Source: Prevotella sp. (lineage in GTDB: Bacteria; Bacteroidota; Bacteroidia; Bacteroidales; Bacteroidaceae). From it: DNA of 34,678 nucleotides. The notes beneath the pieces were generated by a model. The model ran no database searches and was not told where the DNA came from. It saw only the letters and a program-made list of their open reading frames with translations. Location of the stretch: contig JAGCRH010000024.1 in NCBI GenBank assembly GCA_017964785.1, positions 1 to 34,678 on the forward strand. Direction: 5' to 3'. The position numbers and the translations under genes are program-made. This document shows positions 1-7,808 of this stretch, one piece after another (positions within the stretch are counted from its first letter, which is position 1; each line of letters begins with the position of its first letter).

Positions 1-80
1 GTGCGGAATACAGTCTGAGAGACCACATTGGACTGCTTCTGGGAGATAAGCAGGAGCAAGATGACAAACTGCCGTTCTGA
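1..80 (+). CDS. Partial 3' end of an unrecognised CDS, possibly the IS transposition gene
   Basis: Frame 3 is open from the window edge to a TGA at 78-80 and encodes about 25 residues ending in DDKLPF. The fragment is too short for a domain call. Its only context is the set of 31-bp phased repeats that begins downstream and looks like an IS21-family end, so the last transposition gene of such an element (istB or similar) is a reasonable guess. It could equally be chance coding. The neighbouring sequence inside the window is the only support. Confidence 0.25.
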   Translation, partial: AEYSLRDHIGLLLGDKQEQDDKLPF

Positions 81-361
81 CAACAAAATCAGGAATAAGC
101 TTGCATAGTCCAAGGAAAATGCCTATCTTTGCACCGCCAAGAAGACGGCTGGCAGAATATGCTCTGATTCTGTCATGCAGCATGACTGTCAACCGTCTTA
201 GGACAAAGACTTTGGAGTGACAACCATCTTAGGAATAAAGACAAAAGTGTAAACCGAAGCAGGAATAAAGTCATAAACTGACAACCTGTATAGGAATAAA
301 AACAATGATGTGTAAACCAAGTTAGGAATAACAAACAAAACTGTCAACCAAAATCAGTACA
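76..361. mobile_element. Probable end of an IS21-family-like insertion sequence with multiple phased terminal sites
   Basis: Six copies of a motif reading roughly TGnnAACCnnnnTAGGAATAAA have their AACC cores starting near 190, 221, 251, 282, 314 and 345, a spacing of 31, 30, 31, 32 and 31 bp. A weaker copy lies at 78-100. The last copy runs into a terminal CA at 360-361; read from the other strand the end would begin TGTACTGATTTTGGTTGAC. Ends with TG/CA tips and several internal transposase-binding repeats are typical of the IS21 family. The family assignment is inference, because no complete transposase gene is in the window. A 15-bp palindrome lies at 172-186 and an isolated TATCTTTG at 124-131. 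Confidence 0.5.
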
Positions 362-364
362 CTA

Positions 365-682
365 CACGCCTTAAATCCAGGGCACGTTTTTCTGAGGTCT
401 GAATATTATGCCCTAAATCCAGGGCACGTTTTCCCGAGGTCGGAATATTATGCCCTAAATCCACAGCATGTTTTCCCGAAGTCGGAATTTTATTCCCTAA
501 ATCCAGGGCATTTTTTCCCGAAGTCAGAATTTTATGTCCCAAATCCAGGGCAAAGTTTTCCGATGTCGGAATGATTTCCCCCAGATTTGGGGCAAATAAT
601 TCCGACGTCAGGACGACCACCCCTCCACCTAAATGGGTGGGAAAAAGGATGGGAAAGATCAGATTTCCACCCAAATGGGTGG
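365..682. repeat. 42-bp tandem palindromic array (six units plus two diverged units)
   Basis: Units begin with AAATCC at 373, 415, 457, 499 and 541, exactly 42 bp apart, with a sixth, diverged unit at 583. Each unit has two palindromes. One is GCCCT-AAATCC-AGGGC (410-425 in unit 2) and the other is TTCCGA-yg-TCGGAA or a variant, centred about 21 bp further on. Two related units with CCACCYAAATGGGTGG follow at 625-640 and 667-682, again 42 bp apart. The minus strand stays open through the array because 42 is a multiple of 3, giving a 14-residue peptide repeat, but that ORF has no credible start or domain and is treated as a by-product. Confidence 0.85.
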
Positions 683-702
683 ATGATATGGAAAGAATTA
701 TG

Positions 703-710
703 TAACTTTG
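703..710 (+). promoter_or_regulatory. -7 promoter element TAACTTTG for the TPR kinase/regulator pair
   Basis: TAACTTTG matches the Bacteroidota TAnnTTTG element and lies 18 bases before the first ATG of the kinase. No TTTG lies about 20 bp upstream; the diverged palindrome at 667-682 occupies that place, so the palindrome may act as an operator. Confidence 0.65.
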
Positions 711-728
711 CAGAAAAATAGAAGACGT

Positions 729-2639
729 ATGATGAGAACTGAACACAAAGGCACAAAGACACAAAGTTTTTCTCTGTGGCTATACTTCGTGTCTTTGTGC
801 CTTTGTATTCCATTAGTTGTATATGGCTACGACGACTACCGCAATGCCCGCGTCGATTCCTTAGAAGCGGCCCTGAAGAGTGCCAATCCGCCGAAGGGGG
901 AAGAACTGCTCAAAGCCTACGACGAACTGATGCGCGGCTATCTGTCCATCGATGACAAAAAGGCAGAATACTACGCCCAAAAGGCATTGGCACTGAGTTA
1001 TAAGGTGAACGGCGTATGGAGACGCCAGAACGCCCTGCGGTACTTAGGACTGTTGCGCTACGGCAAAGAGGATTTTGACGAGGCCCTCCGCTATTTCCAG
1101 CAGGCACTCGCTGTCGTCGATACGATGGAACACGACAGCCGCTACAATGAGGGACATGTTGATGATGCCCGCTCGGCCATCTACGGCTCGATAGCCAATG
1201 TCTATAACCTGCAAGGGAAGGCTCATCTGGCCATCAACTACTATCAGAAAGCACTGCCTATCTTCGAGAAACACCACTGGCTGCAGAGTCAGGCCATACT
1301 CTATAACAATATCGGTGAACTCTACCTGATTATGGGTAATAGTCAGGAGGCAGAGCGCAACTATCTGTTGGCTATTCAGAAAGGCGAGGAGTCGAAAGAC
1401 TCACTGATGATGGCACTGCCACAAAAGGGGCTTGTCAAACTCTACATCGGACAGAACGACTACGAGAAAGCCCGCCAGAATGCGGAGCAGTGCTATGCCT
1501 ACTACTATGCCCACCGTGACGAAGAGATGGAAGACTATCCTGTAGTGCTGTCCTATATGGCGCGGCTGAACCTGATGGAAGGCCATCAAGATCTGGCTGC
1601 CGCCAAGACGTATGCCCGCGAAGCCGTCAGTCTGGCAGACAGTCTGAGACTGGAGGAGCAGAGAGACGTCTATGTCGCCTGCAGTGAGGTGGCGATGACG
1701 GAAGGACGCTGGAAGGAGGCCCTCGACTACGGTCTACGCACCGTCCGCCCTGACTCGCTTGCCACCGATGCCGATGCCAACTGCTACCGACTTCTGGCGG
1801 AGATATACACAGAATTTGGACAGAAGGAGAAGGCACGTGAGTATATCCAGAAGATGCACAACGTGATGACACGCTACGCCACTGACCACTATCAGAGCGG
1901 ACTGTCGCAGATGGAGGTGCTCTACGAGACTCGTCAGAAGGAGGCGCAGATTGCGGCACTGGATAAGGAACGCGGACTGTACCTTTGGCTCCTTGCTGCC
2001 GCCATCGGACTGATAGCACTGTTGGCGGTGTTGTTCGTGTATCGCCATCTGGCGCACCGCAGGCAAAAGGCGCTGTTGGCAGCAAAGGTGGCATTAGAGA
2101 CAGAAACGAAAGAACGGCAGATCCTAGCCCGCGACCTGCACGACGGTCTCGGCGGGATGCTGTCAGTGCTGCGGATGAAACTGGAGGACGGATCGCATGA
2201 TTCGCTGGCATTGCTCGACGCCATCCATACTGAACTGCGACGGACGGCCCATCACTTGATGCCGGAAGAGTTATTGAAGAACGGCTTGGAATCGGCCCTG
2301 CGCGACTTTGCCATATCTGTGCCAAATGCAAAGTTCCAAGCAATCGGCGAAATCTGTCTGAATAGGGACAAGGAACTCGTGCTCTACCGCTGTGCCTACG
2401 AACTGGTGAACAATGCCATGAAGCATGCAGAGGCCGGCAATATCAGTATCCAACTGATGCAGGAACCACACCAAGTAACGCTCTCCGTCAGTGATGACGG
2501 AAAGGGAATGGTCTCCCCTGACCCAGAAGGCATGGGCCTGCAAAACATCCGCGAACGAATAGAGCCATACAAGGGCCGATTCGATATTGTATCTGCCGAC
2601 GGACAGGGAACAGACATTAACATCACATTGCCATTATGA
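729..2639 (+). CDS. TPR-containing membrane sensor histidine kinase (HisKA_3/NarX type)
   Basis: A two-component sensor kinase of 636 residues. A signal/anchor segment (about residues 14-34) is followed by a periplasmic region of TPR-like helical repeats (about 40-400), for example GSIANVYNLQGKAHLAINYY, and then one transmembrane helix at about 417-440. The cytoplasmic half has a HisKA_3 H-box, RDLHDGLGGMLS, with His471 as predicted phosphoacceptor, an N-box ELVNNAMKHAE near 558-568 and a G-box EGMGLQNIRERI near 600. ATG 729 (or 732) is chosen because the -7 element lies just upstream; the longer reading frame starts inside that element. The gene overlaps its response regulator by 4 bp (ATGA), so the two are translationally coupled partners. 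The signal-peptide codons are part of an 18-bp inverted repeat (745-806). The ligand is unknown. Confidence 0.9.
   Translation: MMRTEHKGTKTQSFSLWLYFVSLCLCIPLVVYGYDDYRNARVDSLEAALKSANPPKGEELLKAYDELMRGYLSIDDKKAEYYAQKALALSYKVNGVWRRQNALRYLGLLRYGKEDFDEALRYFQQALAVVDTMEHDSRYNEGHVDDARSAIYGSIANVYNLQGKAHLAINYYQKALPIFEKHHWLQSQAILYNNIGELYLIMGNSQEAERNYLLAIQKGEESKDSLMMALPQKGLVKLYIGQNDYEKARQNAEQCYAYYYAHRDEEMEDYPVVLSYMARLNLMEGHQDLAAAKTYAREAVSLADSLRLEEQRDVYVACSEVAMTEGRWKEALDYGLRTVRPDSLATDADANCYRLLAEIYTEFGQKEKAREYIQKMHNVMTRYATDHYQSGLSQMEVLYETRQKEAQIAALDKERGLYLWLLAAAIGLIALLAVLFVYRHLAHRRQKALLAAKVALETETKERQILARDLHDGLGGMLSVLRMKLEDGSHDSLALLDAIHTELRRTAHHLMPEELLKNGLESALRDFAISVPNAKFQAIGEICLNRDKELVLYRCAYELVNNAMKHAEAGNISIQLMQEPHQVTLSVSDDGKGMVSPDPEGMGLQNIRERIEPYKGRFDIVSADGQGTDINITLPL
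745..806. repeat. 18-bp perfect inverted repeat inside the signal-peptide codons
   Basis: Arms ACAAAGGCACAAAGACAC (745-762) and its exact reverse complement (789-806) are separated by 26 bases. The right arm encodes the hydrophobic FVSLCLC of the kinase signal segment. In the mRNA the arms could pair soon after the start codon. Confidence 0.85.
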
Positions 2640-3259
2640 AGAATTACCTGATAGACGTGTATATTGCTGACGACCACCAGATGGTGTGCGAGGGACTTTC
2701 TGAACTCATCAATGAAAGCGGGAAAGCCCACGTGAGCCGTACCTTCAACACACTGGAAGCCTGTAGACTGGTATTGGAAGAACGGCGCCCCGACGTGCTG
2801 CTGCTCGACCTCTCCATGCCTGACGGCGACGGTGTCGCCTTCTGTCAGCAGACAGTCAGTAATTATCCGAATGTCCGCATCGTGGCTGTGACCATCCATG
2901 ACGAATACTCCGTGATCCAACGCATGATGGAATGCGGGGCGCATGGTTATGTGCTGAAGAGTTCACCGATAGAGGAACTGATAGAGGCCATCGTCAGCGT
3001 GTGGCAGAAGCGGGAGTATGTCTCGCCACAGGTGGAGGCCATTCTGCGTGAGGGCAAAAGCAGCAGCGTGGTTCTGACGGATGTGGAAGCCCACATCCTG
3101 CGCCTGATCTGTGATGGAATGACCAATCCGCAGATAGCCACTCAACTCCATCTCAGTACCGAGACTGTGAGTTGGTACCGCAAGCGCCTGCTGGCGAAAT
3201 ATGGTATAAAAAATACCGCCAGCCTCGTAAGACTGGCGGTAGAAAAGAAAATAGTATAA
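2636..3259 (+). CDS. NarL/LuxR-family response regulator
   Basis: DNA-binding response regulator of 207 residues, the cognate partner of the upstream kinase with which it shares an ATGA overlap. The receiver domain (about 1-125) has the acidic pair in IADDHQM, phosphoacceptor Asp58 in VLLLDLSMPDG, the conserved Thr in VAVTIHD and Lys in YVLKSSP. A LuxR-type helix-turn-helix lies at about 142-207 (LTDVEAHILRLICDGMTNPQIA, then LHLSTETVSWYRKRLLAKYG). All phosphotransfer residues are present, so this is a conventional system. The 3' end of the gene also carries the terminator hairpin of the opposing pgk gene. Targets are unknown; autoregulation from the array-flanked promoter is possible. Confidence 0.93.
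   Translation: MKNYLIDVYIADDHQMVCEGLSELINESGKAHVSRTFNTLEACRLVLEERRPDVLLLDLSMPDGDGVAFCQQTVSNYPNVRIVAVTIHDEYSVIQRMMECGAHGYVLKSSPIEELIEAIVSVWQKREYVSPQVEAILREGKSSSVVLTDVEAHILRLICDGMTNPQIATQLHLSTETVSWYRKRLLAKYGIKNTASLVRLAVEKKIV
3205..3241 (-). terminator. Intrinsic terminator for pgk located inside the response-regulator gene
   Basis: TACCGCCAG (3214-3222) pairs with CTGGCGGTA (3233-3241) around a 10-base loop. Read on the minus strand, the hairpin is followed at once by a U-rich run (complement of 3205-3213). It lies downstream of the pgk stop codon at 3263 and within the last 20 codons of the opposing gene. On the plus strand the downstream bases are A-rich, so termination there is less likely. 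Confidence 0.8.
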
Positions 3260-3262
3260 TTT

Positions 3263-4534
3263 TTACTCGCCCTTGATGGCTGCTACGCCTGGGAGCACCT
3301 TGCCCTCGATGGCCTCGAGCAGGGCGCCACCACCGGTGGAGATGTACGACACCTTGTCGGCCAGGCCGAACTTGTTGACGCAAGCCACAGAGTCGCCGCC
3401 GCCGATCAGAGAGAAGGCTCCCTCGGCAGTTGCCTCAGCGATGGCCTCGCCGATGGCGCGGCTACCCGGGGTGAATGTGTCGCACTCGAAGACGCCGGCA
3501 GGACCGTTCCACAGGATGGTCTTGGCGCCCTTGATGGCGCGACGGAAGTCGTCCTGAGAGGCAGGACCGGCATCCACGCCCTCGAAACCTGCAGGCACCT
3601 TGTTGGCCGGGCAGTTGATGATCTCAGCGCCGGGCTTCACAGTCATCGTGCCGAAGTCGAGGCCATTCGTGGCGGTGCAGTCAGATCCGAGCACCAGTTC
3701 CACGCCGTTCTTCTTGGCCAGTTCCTCCACGCCCAGAGCCACGTCGAGTTTGTCGAGTTCCACGATCGAGTCGCCGATTTCGCCGCCGTGAGCCTTGGCG
3801 AAGGTATAGGTCATACCGCCGCAGAGGATGAGTTTGTCTACCTTGCCGAGCAGGTTCTCGATGATACCGATCTTCGAAGAAACCTTCGAGCCACCCATGA
3901 TGGCGACGAACGGACGCTTGATGTTCGAGAGCACATTGTCAACAGCCTGTACTTCCTTCTCCATCAGCAGACCGAGCATCTTGTTGTCAGCATCGAAGTA
4001 GTCGGCGATGACAGCCGTAGAGGCGTGCTTGCGGTGAGCGGTGCCAAAGGCATCCATCACGTAGCAGTCTGCATACGATGCGAGGGTCTTGGCAAACTCC
4101 TTCTGGCTGGCCTTCATGGCCTTCTTGGCCTCGTCGTAGGCGGGATCGGTCTTCTCGATGCCTACGGGCTTGCCTTCCTCCTCAGGATAGTAGCGCAGGT
4201 TCTCCAAGAGCAGGGCCTCGCCCATCTTCAGGGCCTTGGCAGCGTCGGCAGCCTTGGCGCAGTCGGGTGCAAAAGCCACGGGTACGCCGAGGGCCTTCTC
4301 CACAGCCTCGCGGATCTGTCCGAGCGACAGTTTGGGGTTCACCTTACCTTTGGGCTTGCCCATGTGGCTCATGATGATGGTGGCACCACCATCGGCCAGG
4401 ATCTTCTTCAACGTGGGCAGGGCACCACGGATACGGGTGTCGTCAGTGATCTTACCATTCTCATCGAGGGGCACGTTGAAGTCAACGCGCACGATTGCCT
4501 TCTTACCGGCAAAATTAAATTCGTTGATTGTCAT
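3263..4534 (-). CDS. pgk: Phosphoglycerate kinase
   Basis: Glycolytic enzyme converting 1,3-bisphosphoglycerate and ADP to 3-phosphoglycerate and ATP in the cytoplasm; 423 residues, close to the bacterial norm of 390-420. The N-terminus [14 protein letters not shown] carries the signature substrate-binding motif. [25 protein letters not shown] and the nucleotide-binding [18 protein letters not shown] and C-terminal [15 protein letters not shown] are all present. It is monocistronic, with its own -7 element (4593-4600) giving a leader of about 50 bases and a terminator in the opposing gene. The stop codons of pgk and the response regulator are 3 bp apart. Confidence 0.98.
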   Translation of the reverse strand: MTINEFNFAGKKAIVRVDFNVPLDENGKITDDTRIRGALPTLKKILADGGATIIMSHMGKPKGKVNPKLSLGQIREAVEKALGVPVAFAPDCAKAADAAKALKMGEALLLENLRYYPEEEGKPVGIEKTDPAYDEAKKAMKASQKEFAKTLASYADCYVMDAFGTAHRKHASTAVIADYFDADNKMLGLLMEKEVQAVDNVLSNIKRPFVAIMGGSKVSSKIGIIENLLGKVDKLILCGGMTYTFAKAHGGEIGDSIVELDKLDVALGVEELAKKNGVELVLGSDCTATNGLDFGTMTVKPGAEIINCPANKVPAGFEGVDAGPASQDDFRRAIKGAKTILWNGPAGVFECDTFTPGSRAIGEAIAEATAEGAFSLIGGGDSVACVNKFGLADKVSYISTGGGALLEAIEGKVLPGVAAIKGE

Positions 4535-4592
4535 AATTGTGTTATTTGTTATAATATTAATAATGTGAATAATTCCCTTCGAAAAGCGACTG

Positions 4593-4600
4593 CAAAGTTA
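4593..4600 (-). promoter_or_regulatory. -7 promoter element for pgk
   Basis: The complement reads TAACTTTG followed by CAG, matching TAnnTTTG, 58 bases upstream of the pgk ATG. No TTTG lies about 20 bp upstream. It diverges from the GH30 promoter about 100 bp away. Confidence 0.7.
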
Positions 4601-4695
4601 CGAAAATTATGCGAAACTAACGGCACTGCGACAGGGAGATTTTCCTTTTTTTGCTTTTTTAATAGTTTTCCACGTGATAATCGCCCAACTTTTCG

Positions 4696-4703
4696 TACCT
4701 TTG
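4696..4703 (+). promoter_or_regulatory. -7 promoter element for the GH30 gene
   Basis: TACCTTTG followed by CACC, 26 bases before ATG 4730. It decides the start of the GH30 gene, because the reading frame is open far upstream, antisense to pgk. No matching TTTG lies about 20 bp upstream; CACGTG (4671-4676) occupies that position. Confidence 0.7.
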
Positions 4704-4729
4704 CACCCGAATTGCAATTTACTAACACA

Positions 4730-6310
4730 ATGAGAAAGGTTATCATCACTATTTTGGCGCTGGCAGCCGTGACGGCTGGCCACGCTGTGAGGAGGGCTTC
4801 AGTCACGATGACTGTGAATGACAATCGCCTCCAGACCATTACAGGCTTCGGCGCTGCCTGTTGCGACGGTGCCATGTGTCCCTTCGGCACTGACACCAAC
4901 CCTGTGAAACTGCTCTACGGTGACGAATCTAAAATCGGCCTGAACATCATGCGCATGGAGATCTCGCCCAACTTCGAGGGCGACGTGAAGGTGCCCGAGT
5001 GGGGCAACTGGGACACCCCCTACGACTGGAACGGCTCGCTGCCGTCGGCGAAGATCGTCAAGCAGCGCGGGGGTATCGTATTTGGCACACCCTGGTCACC
5101 TCCAGGAGAGTATAAGACCAACGGCACCGCCCAAGGCGGTAACGCCGACGACCAGGGCAATAAGAAGGGCAAACTGCGCGAGGATTGCTACGACAAGTTC
5201 TTCCCCTGGCTCAATACATTTTTGAAGTGGATGAAGCAAAAGGGTGTCGTTGTCGATGCCGTCTCCATCCAGAACGAGCCCGACTGGTGGGTCAGTTACT
5301 CCGGCTGTCTCTACGACCCGCAGGACTTGGTGAAACTGGTCAAGAACCACGCCCATCAACTCGATCGCGAGACATACAACGGCGTACGCCTGATCAGTGG
5401 CGAGAGTCTTGGCTTTACCCAGAACTATACCGACCCGCTGATGAGGGATGCCACCTGTCGCGAGCAGGTTGATATTGTCGCAGGTCACCTTTATGGCCAT
5501 GCGCCCCTCGACTATATGAAACAATCGGCTGTCCTCGCCACGAAATACGGCAAGGAGGTCTGGATGACGGAGCACTCCGTGTCCGACAATATCGGCGACC
5601 GCCTGCCCAACTGGGATGAGCAACTCGACTTCGCCGATGAACTCAACGAGTGCATCCAGGCCGGCGGCACCGGTTATATCTATTGGTATATGCGCGCCCA
5701 CTGGGCATTCGTCAGTACGGGAGAGGCAAAGTACGGCACCCCGAACAAGACCAAGAACAAGTTGTTGCCCCGTGCCTATGTGATGTCACACTTCTCGAAG
5801 TATATCACCGGCTCCACCCTGCTGAAATCGACGTGCAGTGTCACCCTCAAGACGAATGCCACGATCGAAACATCTCCCTTCATCAAGGGCGACTCACTCA
5901 TCGTCATGGCCATCAATAGGAATACCAATGACAGGAACTTCGTCATCAAACTGAAAGACACTCCTTTCAAGGTGGCAAGCGGTGAAATGTTGGTATCATG
6001 GGGTAATGAGGCCGACGAACTCTGTCAGAAAGTGGAACTTACCGTCGGCGAGTCACTCGATGAAGAGGATGCGCTCGTCATCGACGAGGAAGCACGGACA
6101 GTATCTGTCGTACTACCGGCGAAGAGCGTCTGCACCTATATCTTCAAACTGGATAACGGCGCGACGGCCATCAAGGAACAGAAACTGTTGGATGTGGATG
6201 GTCCCAAAACCTATTACGACCTGCAGGGACGACGGCTCGACAAGCCCCGCGGTCTCTGCATCGAGCGCCGTGCCGACGGCACCAGCAGGAAAATAATCTT
6301 CGAAGATTGA
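4730..6310 (+). CDS. Secreted GH30-family glycoside hydrolase
   Basis: Predicted extracytoplasmic retaining glycosidase of 526 residues. ATG 4730 is chosen for its promoter and signal peptide (MRKVIITILALAAVTAGHA, about 1-19). The GH30 barrel shows ITGFGAACCDGA near the start, FGTPWSPPGEYKTNG, acid/base Glu183 in SIQNEPDW and nucleophile Glu281 in VWMTEHS. A C-terminal beta side-domain follows (about 375-490). The last ~35 residues (YYDLQGRRLDKPRGLCI) resemble the C-terminal tails of secreted Bacteroidota proteins that may be type IX sorting signals; this is family knowledge, not shown here. Family members cut glucuronoxylan, beta-1,6-glucan or related substrates; the subfamily cannot be fixed by eye. 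It stands alone between housekeeping genes, away from the mannan locus. Confidence 0.85.
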   Translation: MRKVIITILALAAVTAGHAVRRASVTMTVNDNRLQTITGFGAACCDGAMCPFGTDTNPVKLLYGDESKIGLNIMRMEISPNFEGDVKVPEWGNWDTPYDWNGSLPSAKIVKQRGGIVFGTPWSPPGEYKTNGTAQGGNADDQGNKKGKLREDCYDKFFPWLNTFLKWMKQKGVVVDAVSIQNEPDWWVSYSGCLYDPQDLVKLVKNHAHQLDRETYNGVRLISGESLGFTQNYTDPLMRDATCREQVDIVAGHLYGHAPLDYMKQSAVLATKYGKEVWMTEHSVSDNIGDRLPNWDEQLDFADELNECIQAGGTGYIYWYMRAHWAFVSTGEAKYGTPNKTKNKLLPRAYVMSHFSKYITGSTLLKSTCSVTLKTNATIETSPFIKGDSLIVMAINRNTNDRNFVIKLKDTPFKVASGEMLVSWGNEADELCQKVELTVGESLDEEDALVIDEEARTVSVVLPAKSVCTYIFKLDNGATAIKEQKLLDVDGPKTYYDLQGRRLDKPRGLCIERRADGTSRKIIFED

Positions 6311-6317
6311 TAATAAT

Positions 6318-6346
6318 AAAAGCCACCCCAGATAGGGTGGCTTTTT
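6318..6346. terminator. Bidirectional intrinsic terminator between the GH30 gene and radA
   Basis: AAAAGCCACCC (6318-6328), loop CAGATA, then GGGTGGCTTTTT (6335-6346). The stem is flanked by A on the left and T on the right, so it can end both the plus-strand GH30 transcript (stop 6310) and the minus-strand radA transcript (stop 6349). Confidence 0.9.
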
Positions 6347-6348
6347 AG

Positions 6349-7743
6349 TTAGCCGAAGAGTTCACGAAGGGCTTCCTCGACCTTGCGCACGGGGTGGAGC
6401 GCGATGTGGTATTTCTTGCGGTCGAAGCCCTGGAGGTTGTACTTCGGGATGATCATATCCGTGAAACCCAGTTTCTCCGCCTCGGCGATGCGCTGTTCGA
6501 TGCGGTTGACGGGGCGCACCTCGCCGCTCAGGCCCACCTCGCCCGCCATGCACCAGCCGCTCTCGATGGGTGTGTCGACATTGCTCGACAGCACGGCGGC
6601 GATGATGCTCAGGTCCATTGCGAGGTCGGTCACCCGCAGACCGCCGGCGATATTGATAAACACATCCTTCTGCATCAGTTTGAAACCCACACGCTTTTCG
6701 AGCACGGCGAGGAGCATATTCAGTCTTCTCTGGTCGAAGCCGGTGGCAGAGCGCTGGGGCGTGCCGTAGGCGGCGGAAGAGACCAGTGCCTGCGTCTCGA
6801 CGAGGAAAGGCCGTACACCCTCGATGGCACTGCTGATGGCGATGCCGGAGAGTCCGTCGTGATCCTGCGTCAGCAGCAGTTCCGAGGGGTTCGACACCTG
6901 TCGGAGTCCGTTCTGCTGCATCTCGTAGATGCCGAGTTCGGCGGTGGAGCCGAAGCGGTTCTTCATCGAGCGCAGGATGCGGTACATATAGTGCTGGTCG
7001 CCCTCGAACTGGATGACGGTGTCCACGATATGCTCCAAGATCTTCGGACCGGCCAGCGTGCCTTCCTTCGTGATGTGGCCGATGAGGATGACGGGCACGC
7101 CGCTTGACTTGGCGAAGCGGAGTAGGGCAGAGGCGCACTCGCGCACCTGGGCGATGCTGCCGGCACTGCTCTCCACATCCTCCGTCATAATGGTCTGGAT
7201 GGAGTCGATGACCACGAGTTCGGGCTGCTCGGCCTTGATATGGTCGAAGATGGCTTCGAGGGAGTTCTCACAGAGGATGAGGAAATTCTCATTTTCGCCC
7301 CCCAAGCGTTCGGCGCGCATCTTGAGTTGGTGGGCGCTCTCCTCACCGCTCACGTAGAGAATCTTCTTCTCGGGCAGACGGATCATCGTTTGGAGCGAGA
7401 GCGTGGACTTGCCGATGCCCGGTTCGCCGCCGAGGAGCACGATGCTACCCGGCACGAGTCCGCCACCGAGTACACGGTTCAGTTCGGCGTCGTGCATGTC
7501 GATGCGTGGGTCGTCCTTCGAACTGATGTCGCGGAGGCGCAGCACCTTGTTGCTTCTGGTGCCGACAGTCTGTCCGCTGCGTACCGAGGCAGCGGCAGAG
7601 CGTGCCGCCTGTGAGCCGGTATCGCCGGCCACTCGGATTTCCTTAAACGTGTTCCACTGCCCGCAGGCAGGGCATTTGCCTATCCACTTCGGCGACTCCT
7701 GGCCGCAGTTGGAGCATACGTATGCGATCTTGTCTTTTGCCAT
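6349..7743 (-). CDS. radA: DNA repair protein RadA (Sms)
   Basis: RecA-like ATPase that promotes branch migration in recombination, 464 residues. An N-terminal zinc finger has Cys10, Cys13, Cys24 and Cys27 (YVCSNCGQ and GKCPACGQW). Walker A is GEPGIGKST at about 106-114, Walker B is LVVIDSIQT, and the RadA-specific KNRFG motif is present in RSMKNRFGST. The last ~160 residues form the Lon-like domain (LAVLEKRVGFKLMQKDVFINIAGG). Length is typical. ATG 7743 lies only 8 bases from the -7 element, so the mRNA is probably leaderless or nearly so. The divergent neighbour is a lipoprotein gene sharing a mirror-image promoter. Confidence 0.97.
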   Translation of the reverse strand: MAKDKIAYVCSNCGQESPKWIGKCPACGQWNTFKEIRVAGDTGSQAARSAAASVRSGQTVGTRSNKVLRLRDISSKDDPRIDMHDAELNRVLGGGLVPGSIVLLGGEPGIGKSTLSLQTMIRLPEKKILYVSGEESAHQLKMRAERLGGENENFLILCENSLEAIFDHIKAEQPELVVIDSIQTIMTEDVESSAGSIAQVRECASALLRFAKSSGVPVILIGHITKEGTLAGPKILEHIVDTVIQFEGDQHYMYRILRSMKNRFGSTAELGIYEMQQNGLRQVSNPSELLLTQDHDGLSGIAISSAIEGVRPFLVETQALVSSAAYGTPQRSATGFDQRRLNMLLAVLEKRVGFKLMQKDVFINIAGGLRVTDLAMDLSIIAAVLSSNVDTPIESGWCMAGEVGLSGEVRPVNRIEQRIAEAEKLGFTDMIIPKYNLQGFDRKKYHIALHPVRKVEEALRELFG

Positions 7744-7751
7744 AACGGCAA

Positions 7752-7799
7752 CAAAGGTACGACTTTTTTTGCGTTATTCCAAAAAAAGTCGTAACTTTG
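7752..7799. promoter_or_regulatory. Mirror-symmetric overlapping divergent promoters (radA / lipoprotein)
   Basis: 19-bp arms (7752-7770 and 7781-7799) are inverted copies with one mismatch, around a 10-bp spacer. The plus promoter is TTTG (7768-7771), 20 bp, TAACTTTG (7792-7799). The minus promoter is TTTG (complement of 7780-7783), 20 bp, TACCTTTG (complement of 7752-7759). Each arm holds its own -7 element and overlaps the other promoter's -33 element. The two polymerase footprints overlap completely. Confidence 0.88.
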
Positions 7800-7808
7800 C
7801 AACCGATT

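Noticed and set aside
185-640. CRISPR array
   Set aside because: Neither the 31-bp nor the 42-bp series has constant repeats alternating with unique spacers of similar length, and no cas gene is present.
354-764. Minus-strand ORF with a 14-residue repeat (LDLGHNIPTSGK type) over the 42-bp array
   Set aside because: The repeats are palindromic DNA that stays open because 42 is divisible by 3; no usable start, promoter or domain on that strand.
3788-4729. Open frame that would extend the GH30 protein by about 314 residues
   Set aside because: The extension is antisense to pgk; the promoter at 4696-4703 and the signal peptide at ATG 4730 show the true start.
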